Of a stretch of 52,879 nt of DNA, positions 37,308 to 45,905 are shown one piece after another. Where the stretch lies: contig JADFQV010000011.1 in the NCBI GenBank assembly GCA_022561635.1, positions 1 through 52,879 on the forward strand, read 5' to 3'. The notes under the pieces are model-generated. The model ran no database searches and was not told the DNA's origin. It worked only from the letters and a program-made list of their open reading frames with translations. The position numbers and the translations under genes are program-made. Source of the DNA: Chloroflexota bacterium. GTDB taxonomy: Bacteria; Chloroflexota; Dehalococcoidia; SM23-28-2; RBG-16-64-32. Position 1 is the stretch's first letter. Every line of letters starts with the position of its first letter.

Positions 37308-37309
37308 TC

Positions 37310-37729
37310 CTACGGATCCGTTGGACAGTCGTTCGTGCCTGCGCGACCGTAGTCGTCTTCAAGGCGGACGATGTCTTCGAGTTCGGGAGTCGAGACCTCG
37401 AAGAGGCGGGCGTCCTCCAGCGCTTCCATGCGGTGGACGGCGCCGGGCGGAAGGACGACGACGGTGCCCGGCCCGGCGATCACTTCGCGGTATTCGCCCG
37501 GGCGGTCGCTGGAGCCGAGCGTGAACTTGATGCGGCCCGAGTCGACGTACTGCACTTCGTGCTTGCGCTCGTGGTACTGGAGGCTGAGGCGGTGGCCCTT
37601 CTTGATGGTCAGTATCTTGCCGGCGTAACGGTCGGTGCGGGCGAACCGGAGCTCTTCGCCCCAGGGCTTGGGGACTACCCTGGGCTTGCCTATCTGCGCT
37701 TCAGCGGGGGCGGATGGCTCGGTGGTCAT
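37310..37729 (-). CDS. Cupin, mannose-6-phosphate isomerase type II-like
   Basis: VPKPWGEELRFARTDRYAGKILTIKKGHRLSLQYHERKHEVQYV; PPGAVHRMEA. Confidence 0.88.
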   Translation of the reverse strand: MTTEPSAPAEAQIGKPRVVPKPWGEELRFARTDRYAGKILTIKKGHRLSLQYHERKHEVQYVDSGRIKFTLGSSDRPGEYREVIAGPGTVVVLPPGAVHRMEALEDARLFEVSTPELEDIVRLEDDYGRAGTNDCPTDP

Positions 37730-37739
37730 CCCCGGCGGG

Positions 37740-38177
37740 CTATTCCCGGCGCTCCCAGAGCGTCTGGTAGCTCTCGCCGCCGCGGATGGCGGTGGCGACT
37801 TCGCGCTTCTCGCGGCCGGCGAGATCGTCGAAGGCCTTCTCGGCCTTGGCGGTCATCTCCTCGCCGCCGATGCTGACGAGGCGGTCGGTGATGCGCTGGG
37901 CGAGGCCGGAGCGACGGAAGGTGCCGATGTGGCGGGGCCACATGAAGGACATGATCTTCTCGGGCAGAGGGAAGCGTGGGCGCAGTTTCTTGAGCGACTT
38001 GAAGCGCTCTTCGACGGAGCCTGCCTTGTCGACGACGATGATGAGGGGGCCGTCGTGATCATCGGTGCGGGTATCGACGAGTAGGCGCTTGTCGAGTATG
38101 GCGAAGCGAACGATGAGCACGTCGGCCGAATCGATCACGCGGGTAGCCTCATCCATGTCGAGGCCGTAATCATCCAT
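37740..38177 (-). CDS. Hypothetical conserved-looking protein
   Basis: Start MDDYGLDMDEATRVIDSADVLIVRFAILDKRLLVD; compact operon context. Confidence 0.7.
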   Translation of the reverse strand: MDDYGLDMDEATRVIDSADVLIVRFAILDKRLLVDTRTDDHDGPLIIVVDKAGSVEERFKSLKKLRPRFPLPEKIMSFMWPRHIGTFRRSGLAQRITDRLVSIGGEEMTAKAEKAFDDLAGREKREVATAIRGGESYQTLWERRE

Positions 38178-38227
38178 TGAGGAGATTGTACGCCCGCGCG
38201 TTTTTGGGAGCAACGAGGGCGATAGGC

Positions 38228-39313
38228 CTAGCCTGCGCGGCCGGCGACGGCGCGGAGGGCTTCGAGCTTTTCGGCGGCGGCGCCGGAGTCTATCGTCTGG
38301 CGGGCGAGGTCGAGGCCGGCGGCGATGTCGGGGGCGCGCTCGGCGAGCCAGAGGCGGACGGCGGCGTTGAGGGCGATGAGGTCGCGGTAAGCGCCCTTCT
38401 GGCCGGCGAAGATGCTTTCGGCGATCTCTGCGTTATGTCGAGCATCGCCGCCCTCCATCTCTTCCTTGGAGGCGGCTTCGAGGCCGTACTGCGAGGCGTC
38501 GATCGTCAGTTCGGTCGTCTTCCCCGAGGACCCGTTGGGCTGGCCCTCGCGGAGGTAGGCGCGGCAGGGGCGCGAGGTGGGAACGTCCTCGTTGCCCTCG
38601 ATGCCCTGCACGACGAGGACGCGCTCGAAGCTGTTGGCGCCGGCGGCGTCGAGCATTTTGTCCTTGTACGGCAGATGCGCGATGCCGATGATGCTGTAGC
38701 GGGCGGCGGCGATGTTGGCGATCTTCTCGACCGTGGCGAAGAGAGTGCGCAAGGCCACTTCTTCTCGCAGCTCGCGGGCGGCGTAGACAGCGGGAACGAA
38801 GCGCTCCTGGCGCATGTAGCCGAGGCCGTGGCTCTCGATGGCGCTCTGGACGGCGGCCGGCTCGCCGTCGACGTCGATGCCGAGCGCTTCAAGGACGTCA
38901 CCGACGGGGACGCCGTGCTTGGGTCCCATGTCCTTCTCGCCGTGGAGGACGACAGGCGCGCCGGCGGCGGCGACGACGATGGCAGAGGCCGAACTGACGA
39001 CGATGCTCTTCTTGCGGCCGTCGTAGGGACTGCCGATGTCGAGCAGGCCTTCGACGGCAGGGCGGATGAGGTTGGCGCGGGCGCGATAGGCGTCGACGAA
39101 GCCGAGCAGCTCGTCGACGGACTCGCCCTTGTAGCGCTGAAGCAGCAGGAAACCGCCGGCCTGCGCGGACGTGGCCTCGCCGTCGAGGATGAGGCCGATG
39201 GCAGAGGCAGCTTCTTCGCGGTTGAGGTCGCGGCCGGCGCGGGGGCCCTGGCCGATCTCTCTCAGGTAGGTGCGCATCTGCTCGTAAGGTGTCGATTGGG
39301 CGTCGTCGCTCAT
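38228..39313 (-). CDS. Anthranilate phosphoribosyltransferase-like glycosyltransferase
   Basis: LNREEAASAIGLILDGEATSAQAGGFLLLQRYKGES; HGEKDMGPKHGVPVGDVLEALGI; NAAVRLWLAERAPDIAAGLDLA. Confidence 0.87.
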   Translation of the reverse strand: MSDDAQSTPYEQMRTYLREIGQGPRAGRDLNREEAASAIGLILDGEATSAQAGGFLLLQRYKGESVDELLGFVDAYRARANLIRPAVEGLLDIGSPYDGRKKSIVVSSASAIVVAAAGAPVVLHGEKDMGPKHGVPVGDVLEALGIDVDGEPAAVQSAIESHGLGYMRQERFVPAVYAARELREEVALRTLFATVEKIANIAAARYSIIGIAHLPYKDKMLDAAGANSFERVLVVQGIEGNEDVPTSRPCRAYLREGQPNGSSGKTTELTIDASQYGLEAASKEEMEGGDARHNAEIAESIFAGQKGAYRDLIALNAAVRLWLAERAPDIAAGLDLARQTIDSGAAAEKLEALRAVAGRAG

Positions 39314-39353
39314 GCGTTCCAGTGTCCGGCGGGATGGCTGGGGCGTCAAATCG

Positions 39354-39380
39354 ATCCTTCGAGAGCCTCAGGATGGGCGG
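39354..39380. repeat. Dispersed hairpin repeat copy D
   Basis: ATCCTTCGAGAGCCTCAGGATGGGCGG. Confidence 0.85.
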
Positions 39381-39393
39381 TGAGTAGTAGGTC

Positions 39394-39420
39394 GTCCTTC
39401 GAGAGCCTCAGGATGAGCGG
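39394..39420. repeat. Dispersed hairpin repeat copy E
   Basis: GTCCTTCGAGAGCCTCAGGATGAGCGG, 40 bp after copy D. Confidence 0.85.
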
Positions 39421-39476
39421 TCGGGCGAGAGCGTCGCAAGCTACGCGATACGCTGGCGGGCGATATAATTCCGCCG

Positions 39477-40298
39477 ATGCCTGAGCTGCCGGAAGTGGAG
39501 ACGATACGGCGTGACCTCGTGCCCCTCTTGCGAGGGAGGACAGTACGTGACGCCTGGATCTCGCCGAACGCGCCGCGGCTGGCGCAGCTGATGACGCCAG
39601 AGGCGTTCTGCCGCGGCCTGCGCGGACGGCGAATCGAGGACGTGGGGCGGCGAGGGAAGTATCTGCTGATCCACCTCGACGGCGGTCTGACGTGGATCGT
39701 GCACCTGCGGATGACGGGGCGGCTGCAGCATGCGCGAGAGGGCTGCCCAGACGACCGGCATCTGCGGGCGAAGTTCAAGCTGGACGACGGCGGCTGGTTG
39801 TGCTTCATCGACATGCGCAAGTTCGGGACGATGTGGCTCGTCGACGACGTGGATCTGGTGACGGGGAAGCTGGGGCCGGAGCCGCTGGATGAGACGTTCG
39901 ACGTGGCGGCGTTTCACGGCTCGCTGAAGCGGCGGAGCACGGCGATTAAGGCGGTGTTGCTGGATCAGACGGTTCTGGCGGGCGTGGGCAACATCTACGC
40001 GGACGAATCGCTGTTTCGGGCGGGCATCGACCCCCGCAGGGCGGCGAACCGGATCTCGCGACCGGCGGCGGGGAGGCTGCACGAGGCGATCGTCGAGGTG
40101 CTGCTGGAGGCGGTGGGAGACCGGGGATCGAGCTTCCAGGACTACGTCGATGCGCGGGGCGAGGCCGGGTATTACCACCTGAAGGTGCGCGTGTTCCGGC
40201 GAACCGACGAGCCATGCCTTGTCTGCGGGACGGCGATCCGCCGCGTAAAGGTGGGCGGGCGCAGCACGCACTTCTGCCCAGGGTGCCAGAAGCGCTGA
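39477..40298 (+). CDS. mutM: Formamidopyrimidine-DNA glycosylase
   Basis: MPELPEVETIRRDL; KAVLLDQTVLAGVGNIYADE; C-terminal zinc finger CLVCGTAIRRVKVGGRSTHFCPGCQ. Confidence 0.97.
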   Translation: MPELPEVETIRRDLVPLLRGRTVRDAWISPNAPRLAQLMTPEAFCRGLRGRRIEDVGRRGKYLLIHLDGGLTWIVHLRMTGRLQHAREGCPDDRHLRAKFKLDDGGWLCFIDMRKFGTMWLVDDVDLVTGKLGPEPLDETFDVAAFHGSLKRRSTAIKAVLLDQTVLAGVGNIYADESLFRAGIDPRRAANRISRPAAGRLHEAIVEVLLEAVGDRGSSFQDYVDARGEAGYYHLKVRVFRRTDEPCLVCGTAIRRVKVGGRSTHFCPGCQKR

Positions 40299-40330
40299 AA
40301 GGGCCGCCCGCGGCAGCAGACGGCCCTTTC
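40297..40330. terminator. Hairpin terminator between convergent mutM and the 942-aa gene
   Basis: GAAAGGGCCG ... CGGCCCTTTC perfect 10-bp stem; short U-tract. Confidence 0.65.
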
Positions 40331-40348
40331 GTGGTTGCGTTGGTGCGG

Positions 40349-43177
40349 TTAGAAGCGGCCCGGCGGAGAGTCGAAGCTAGCGAACGGGCCTTTCTTGGCG
40401 GTGAAGCGGCCAGACTCGCGGAAGCGCCAAGTCTCGATAGCGGCAGCCGTCTCCTCGGCCGTGAGCCCCTCGTCGAGGGTATTCGACGTCGCAGCGGCAG
40501 CCTGTTCGGCGACCGTCCCTTTAGTGGGGGCCCTTGGAGCTGACTTGGGCTTGCCGTGACCGGCCTTGACCTTGGCCGGCTTCGCTGCGCCCTTCACGTT
40601 TGTGCTCTCTTTCGCTGACTCCGGCTTGGTGTTCTTCGCCACCGGCGCGGCAGGCGCTGACACGGTCGCGCCCGTGGCGGCCTCGACGGCCTGCTCGGCG
40701 GCCTCACTGGCGGCGGAGGCGACCTCTGGGCCCTTCGCCTTGCGGATAGCCGCGGTCACGGCCTTCATCGTCTTGTCGTCCAGGCCAGCCTGGGCGATGC
40801 GCACCTGGGCCTCCGCCACAGTGGCCTCGTTGAGCGCCAGCGCGGCGTTGTTCCAGGCCCGGCTCGCGGCGATCTCCCTGAGCCTGATCGGCACCGCCGT
40901 GGCGATGGCGACGGCGAAGGCGTTCCAGATGACGACGCTGCGATCGTGGCACACCTTCGCGGCGATGGCGTCTCCGAAGGCGACGGCGACAGCGTCCCAG
41001 GCGGCGATCGCGACGTCGCGGCGCTGACTTGCAGCGGCGGCCTCGGTAAGGGCCGTCGTCAGCCGCAGCCATGCCTGGCGGTAGGCCATCTGACGGACGA
41101 GGCAAGCCTGCGCAGCGTTCAGGCAGGCCCTTGCGATGTTGCGCCAGGCCCGAAGGAGCTTCTTCTGTTCGAGGTTGACGAGGGCGCCGTCGGCGAGTGC
41201 GAGCGTAAGGCTGTGCCAGGCGGCAAGCGCCCTGTTGTGACGCATCTGGGCGTCGGCGGAGTCGTGCAGCGCGCTGGCCGCGGCCTGCCAGGCGGCGACC
41301 ATGCGGTCGTGGTGGACTTTCGCGGCGGCGCCGGCGGACAGCGCTTCGGAGGCGTTTGCCCAGGCCCTGGCCGCGGTATCGCGCCGGACCTGCATGTCGG
41401 CGACGACGAGCATCTCAAGCGCCAGTACACGCCAGGCGCGGGCGAGCCCGTCGCGACGCGCGGTGGCGTCGACTGCTTCACCGATGGCGGCAGCGAGCCG
41501 AGCCCAGGCAGCGACGAGCCCATCGTGGTTAAGTTTGGCCGCGGTGTACTCGTCTAGTGCGATGCTGATGTTGGCCCAGGCAACGACGCTCCGCTCGTGA
41601 CGGAACGTGGCGACGGTGGCCTCGGCAAGGCATCTGCCGATCGAAGACCAGGCGAAGGCGAGTCCGGCGCGGCGGGCCTCGTGGGCCTTAGCGGCGTCGA
41701 GAGAGGCGACGGCCAGGCGCTGCCATGCCGTGCGCATTCCGCGATCGATGGCGTCCTGCGCGATGGCGGCGAGCGATACGGCGCTAGTGGCCGTGGACCA
41801 GGCCTGTTCGGCGATCTTTTTATCCTGCAGCCGCGCCGCGTAGACGCCTTCCTCGAGCGTCCAGGAGATGTTGGCCCAGGCCCGGCGCATGGCGCGGCGG
41901 CCAGACTTGCTCTCGGCGGCCTGGCGGAAGGAGAGGGCGATATTGCGCCAGGCTGTGGCGAGGCCGCGCTTACGCGCTGCCTGTATCGCCGCCCCGGCGT
42001 AGAGGGCCTCGCTGATTGCCCGCCAGGCCATGAGCAGGCGAACGCTGGCAGCGGCGGCGAGAGCGGTGGTGAGGCGGCGCCAGGCGATGGTGGCGCTGAC
42101 GCGGCGAGCGACGTGGGCGTCGATCGCACTGTCGATCGCGGCGCCGATGTTCGACCAGGCGGCGATGATGCCGCTTGCGGTCTCGTCCGATGCTTCGATC
42201 AGAGCTTCAGGCGCGGCGTGAAAGCCGTTGGTTGTGGGGCCTTCGGGGCTCCGCCGGAAGTCTGAGAGGGTGGTTAGCGTTTCCGGGTCGCGCCTGCCGC
42301 CAAAGACGTCGCCAAGGTTGACGTGCACTGTCTCGTGAGCGGCGTTTGCGGCGCCGTTTCCAGCGTCTGAGGGTACATCCGCTGGCTCGGCAGCGTCCTC
42401 CGGCAGGTCCGGCTCGCCGGCCGGCTGCGGCGAGTGCGATGCGGCGCGCAGGCCCTTCGCCTCGAGGATGTCGATGACGTTAGAGGTATCCGCGTCGTCG
42501 ATCGCCTTGTGTGCCGCTTCCTCGGCGGCTTCCGGCTTGTCGGCGGCCTGTGGCTCGTCGGAAACGAACTCCGGCGGACGGACGGGCGGCGTCTCGACGA
42601 TGTGCGTTTGGCTCGCGGTAGTCTCGTCGTGATCGGGCGCTGCGAGCGGTGAGGGCGCAGTAAGGGGTGCATCGCCATTCGCGGCGGGCTCGCGCGCGGG
42701 CGCCTTGCTGGGGCTGACGGTGATCTCGCCCCAATGGTTGGCCGTCGCCTCAGCGGGCACGGCCCAGAAGATGGCCGTCTGGTTCAGGTCGAGGCCGGCC
42801 TTCATCTCGTGCCGGACGAAGTCGTAGGCGGAGTCGAGATCGACGAATGAGAAGGTGTAGACGACTCCCGGGCGGCTGGGGTCGCGGATGAGGACGACCG
42901 GCTCTGCTTCAACGTCCCGGTGGCCGTTGTCCGACGGCCGCCAGGTGAGGGCCCAGAACATGATGGTGCCTTCCTGAACGTCGCCGCGGAGGATCGAGAC
43001 GAGGTACGCCTCGGCGTCACTGGCGGCGATGAAGGTGTGCTGCTGATAGGTGGCGATGCCTGAGGCGTCCGGCATCAGCATCATCAGATTTGCGGTCGTT
43101 GGCTGGACCGGCATGGTGGCGACAGCCGGTTCCTTATCACTCCCTTTGCGGGAGAAGAGATTCCTTACTATGCCCAT
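40349..43177 (-). CDS. 942-aa protein: N-terminal duplicated alpha/beta domain, linker, 19 Trp-anchored ~24-aa helical repeats, C-terminal FASFDSPPGRF motif
   Basis: Repeat consensus AWxxhxxALxxAxxAxxxRRxxhhx seen directly; repeat Trp codons at ~72-nt spacing from 42160 down to 40853. Confidence 0.9.
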   Translation of the reverse strand: MGIVRNLFSRKGSDKEPAVATMPVQPTTANLMMLMPDASGIATYQQHTFIAASDAEAYLVSILRGDVQEGTIMFWALTWRPSDNGHRDVEAEPVVLIRDPSRPGVVYTFSFVDLDSAYDFVRHEMKAGLDLNQTAIFWAVPAEATANHWGEITVSPSKAPAREPAANGDAPLTAPSPLAAPDHDETTASQTHIVETPPVRPPEFVSDEPQAADKPEAAEEAAHKAIDDADTSNVIDILEAKGLRAASHSPQPAGEPDLPEDAAEPADVPSDAGNGAANAAHETVHVNLGDVFGGRRDPETLTTLSDFRRSPEGPTTNGFHAAPEALIEASDETASGIIAAWSNIGAAIDSAIDAHVARRVSATIAWRRLTTALAAAASVRLLMAWRAISEALYAGAAIQAARKRGLATAWRNIALSFRQAAESKSGRRAMRRAWANISWTLEEGVYAARLQDKKIAEQAWSTATSAVSLAAIAQDAIDRGMRTAWQRLAVASLDAAKAHEARRAGLAFAWSSIGRCLAEATVATFRHERSVVAWANISIALDEYTAAKLNHDGLVAAWARLAAAIGEAVDATARRDGLARAWRVLALEMLVVADMQVRRDTAARAWANASEALSAGAAAKVHHDRMVAAWQAAASALHDSADAQMRHNRALAAWHSLTLALADGALVNLEQKKLLRAWRNIARACLNAAQACLVRQMAYRQAWLRLTTALTEAAAASQRRDVAIAAWDAVAVAFGDAIAAKVCHDRSVVIWNAFAVAIATAVPIRLREIAASRAWNNAALALNEATVAEAQVRIAQAGLDDKTMKAVTAAIRKAKGPEVASAASEAAEQAVEAATGATVSAPAAPVAKNTKPESAKESTNVKGAAKPAKVKAGHGKPKSAPRAPTKGTVAEQAAAATSNTLDEGLTAEETAAAIETWRFRESGRFTAKKGPFASFDSPPGRF

Positions 43178-43262
43178 CGACTAACCCTCCTGTGAGCCCT
43201 GCCCCGAGTTGTGTGCGGTGGCACGAACTGCGTGTTACAGGCACAAGTGTCTGATCGGCGGG

Positions 43263-43311
43263 TAAACACAGTGGTGAAGAGAGCCTTGGCGAAAGTAAAG
43301 GATCAGTAAAG
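43263..43311 (-). promoter_or_regulatory. PHO-box-like array of ~11-bp direct repeats upstream of the 942-aa gene
   Basis: Minus strand CTTTACT-gatc-CTTTACT-ttcg-(CCAAGGC)-tct-CTTCACC-actgt-GTTTACC. Confidence 0.5.
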
Positions 43312-43319
43312 AGAGTGGC

Positions 43320-44306
43320 TCAGGCGGACGGCCACTCGGAGGCCGAGGGAACGCCGGCCAGGCCGGTCGCCGTCTGAACGGCGCGGACGACGGCGCGTTC
43401 GACGGCGCGGGCGGCGAGAGTTCCGAGCTGGACGAGATCGGTCTCGGCGGCGCTGGCGCCGGTGGCGAGAGCGAAGATGATGTCGCCGTCGACAGGGGTG
43501 TTCACGGGGCGGATGGCGCGCGCCATCCCGGCGTGTGCCATCGCCGCCAGGCGCGCGCAGTCTTCTTTGGTCAGGGCAGCGTCTGTGGCGATGACGCCGA
43601 GGGTGCTGTTCTCCGACGCGTAGGGTGAGAGCGGCGGACGGGCGCGCACGGTTTCGATCGTGTCGGTGAAGCCGCGCTCTTCGGCGCGAGGGCCGGCGAC
43701 GACGCGCGCCGTGTCGGGGTCGACGACTTCACCCCAGGCGTTGACGGCCATGAGGGCAGCGAGCGCAACACCGGAGGCCGTGCGCTCGACGGCGGTGCCG
43801 ATGCCGCCCTGGACGGCGTGCTGCATGTCGAGCGCCTTGCCGACGGTGGCGCCGGTGCCCGCGCCGACCGTTCCTTCCGCGACGGGCCCCGCCGTCGCCG
43901 CTTCGCAGGCAGCGTATCCGGCGGCGGCATCCGGGCGGCTGTCGGACGATCCGAGGGCGAGGTCGAAGAGAGCGGCGGCCGAGACGATGGGGACGACACC
44001 GCTGCGCACAGGGAAGCCATGGCCGTGCTCCTCAAGCCAGCGCATGACGCCGGCGGCGGCGTCGAGGCCGAAGGCGCTGCCGCCTGACAGGAGCACACCG
44101 TGGACACGGTCGACGAGGTTACCGGGGCGCAGAACGTCAGTCTCACGCGTGGCCGGTGCGCCGCCGCGGACGTCGACGGAGGCGACAGCGCCGGCCGGGC
44201 AAAGGACGACGGTGCAGCCGGTGGCGGCGCTAAGATCGGTCCAATGGCCGACGAGCAGACCCTTTATGGCGGTAATTCCGGCGATTTCGGGCGATTCTGC
44301 ATCCAT
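43320..44306 (-). CDS. P1 family (DmpA/S58-type) peptidase
   Basis: TDLSAATGCTVVLCPAGAVASVDVRGGAPATRETDVL; GVLLSGGSAFGLDAAAGVMRWLEE; ANTPVDGD-like NTPVDGDIIFALATG. Confidence 0.92.
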   Translation of the reverse strand: MDAESPEIAGITAIKGLLVGHWTDLSAATGCTVVLCPAGAVASVDVRGGAPATRETDVLRPGNLVDRVHGVLLSGGSAFGLDAAAGVMRWLEEHGHGFPVRSGVVPIVSAAALFDLALGSSDSRPDAAAGYAACEAATAGPVAEGTVGAGTGATVGKALDMQHAVQGGIGTAVERTASGVALAALMAVNAWGEVVDPDTARVVAGPRAEERGFTDTIETVRARPPLSPYASENSTLGVIATDAALTKEDCARLAAMAHAGMARAIRPVNTPVDGDIIFALATGASAAETDLVQLGTLAARAVERAVVRAVQTATGLAGVPSASEWPSA

Positions 44307-44349
44307 TTCGTGTGCTGGCGCGTTCTTACTGTCAGACGGGGTAAACGGG

Positions 44350-44374
44350 CCTAGCGTCTATAATAGATGCTAGG
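44350..44374. promoter_or_regulatory. 25-bp near-perfect palindrome containing a TATAAT -10-like element
   Basis: CCTAGCGTCTATAATAGATGCTAGG, one mismatch between arms, TATAAT at 44359-44364, 24 bp before the sortase ATG. Confidence 0.65.
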
Positions 44375-44398
44375 CAGAGAAGCTGCCTCAAGATACTA

Positions 44399-45136
44399 AT
44401 GTCATTCTTCACAGAAGCCTCGCTCCCGCGAAAGGCAGTTCTCGTGCTGGGTGGGCTGGCCTTCTTCGTCGGCCTGGGCCTGATCGCGGTCGCCGGGCTG
44501 TCAGCTTTCAGCGGTGAGAGCGAGCCCAACGTCGAGCTGCGGGACCTGGGCGAGGTGCCGATCGTCGTCCCGAGCGACACGCCGACGTCGGCGCCAGTCA
44601 CCGAGACGCCAGCGCCGACGCCTGTGCCCGAGCCGCTGCTGGAACAGGGCTCGTACCAGATGATCATCGACGCGCTGGGCGTCAACGCGCAGGTGAACAC
44701 TTACGGCCTGGACCCGAACGCCGTGCCGGAGGTGCCGACGGGGCCGGGGGCAGCCGATGTCGTGGCCTGGTACAACTTCTCGGCAGAGCCGGGCACGGGG
44801 AGCAACGCCGTGTTTGCGGGGCATGTGACGTGGTTCGGCAACGCCGTGTTCCGGAATCTCGAAGCGATGGCGAACGGTGACGAGATCAGGCTGCTGGGAG
44901 CGGACGGGACGCAGCTCACATACGTGGTGAGCGATGTCTTCAAGGTGGATGCGAACGACCCCGAATCGCTGCAAGTGATGCGCGCGACGGACGAGGACGT
45001 GATCACGATCATCACTTGCAACGGCACCTTCGTCGACACGGGCGACCCGGTCTACGGTGGAGAGTACCCGCTCCGGCTCGTTGTGCGGGCTGCGCTGGCA
45101 GAGACCTTGCCGGGCGCGGTCAGCGCCGGCGGCTGA
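44399..45136 (+). CDS. Sortase (class D/E/F-like)
   Basis: VFAGHVTWFGNAVFRNLEAMANGDEIRL; VITIITCNGTF (TxxC). Confidence 0.9.
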   Translation: MSFFTEASLPRKAVLVLGGLAFFVGLGLIAVAGLSAFSGESEPNVELRDLGEVPIVVPSDTPTSAPVTETPAPTPVPEPLLEQGSYQMIIDALGVNAQVNTYGLDPNAVPEVPTGPGAADVVAWYNFSAEPGTGSNAVFAGHVTWFGNAVFRNLEAMANGDEIRLLGADGTQLTYVVSDVFKVDANDPESLQVMRATDEDVITIITCNGTFVDTGDPVYGGEYPLRLVVRAALAETLPGAVSAGG

Positions 45137-45212
45137 TTTCGCACAGAGATTGCGGAAATCGGCTCTAGATACAGCAACCTTGACGGGCAGCGATACGTTA
45201 CCTTAGTCAGGA

Positions 45213-45902
45213 ATGCCGTCACAACGCACCCCATCCCGCTATAAGTACACCGGCAAGCGACGCCTGTACGTGATACTGTCGTCGCTGTTTCTGCTCGCCG
45301 GTTTCGGGATGATCGGCGTGGCCACGTATGAGTTCGCCTACCAGGGGAACGACCCGACACAGCTGATCTGGGTGCGACCCGGCGAGCCGGTAGCGCCGGC
45401 GACCGCAGACGGAAGCCAATCGCCACCGCAGGCGCAAACCGTCGGCACCGAGCCCTTTCGGCTGGTGATCGACAAGATCGGCGTTGATGCGCCGGTATCC
45501 ATGTTCGGACTGGACACGAACGCCTTGCCGCTTGTGCCGTACGACGCTGACCTCGTGGCGTGGTACAACTTCTCCTCCTATCCGGGCGACGGAGATAATG
45601 CGGTGTTTGCCGGGCACGTGACGTGGAACGGCGACGCGGTGTTCAAGCGGTTGGGCGAGCTAGGGAACGGCGACCGCATTCGCATCCAGCGCGAGGACGG
45701 CAGCAACCTGATCTATGAGGTGACGGAGGTCGTGCTGATAGAGCCGGGCGACCCGACGGCGCTGGACTGGATGCGACCCGCCGGTGAGGACGTGGTGACG
45801 CTGATCACCTGCGGCGGCCAGAGATTTCTGACGGATGACATCGTCGGTGCCGACTATACGCACCGGCAGATCATCCGCGGGCGTTTGATAGCGGCTGCGT
45901 GA
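45213..45902 (+). CDS. Sortase (class D/E/F-like), paralogue
   Basis: VFAGHVTWNGDAVFKRLGELGNGDRIRI; VVTLITCGGQRF. Confidence 0.9.
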   Translation: MPSQRTPSRYKYTGKRRLYVILSSLFLLAGFGMIGVATYEFAYQGNDPTQLIWVRPGEPVAPATADGSQSPPQAQTVGTEPFRLVIDKIGVDAPVSMFGLDTNALPLVPYDADLVAWYNFSSYPGDGDNAVFAGHVTWNGDAVFKRLGELGNGDRIRIQREDGSNLIYEVTEVVLIEPGDPTALDWMRPAGEDVVTLITCGGQRFLTDDIVGADYTHRQIIRGRLIAAA

Positions 45903-45905
45903 CGC

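Noticed and set aside
38177-39484. 435-aa plus-strand ORF opposite the trpD-like gene
   Set aside because: Antisense artefact of a high-GC gene; no recognisable motif.
40853-42160. 72-bp periodicity considered as a CRISPR or DNA satellite
   Set aside because: Periodicity is coding (24-aa protein repeat) with strongly diverged nucleotides and no conserved DNA repeat.
40349-43177. Assigning the 942-aa protein as a phasin or gas-vesicle GvpC
   Set aside because: Ala-rich helices and a PhaC-like gene ~9 kb away are only suggestive; repeat period (24 vs 33 for GvpC) and the Trp register do not fit, so no family name is claimed.
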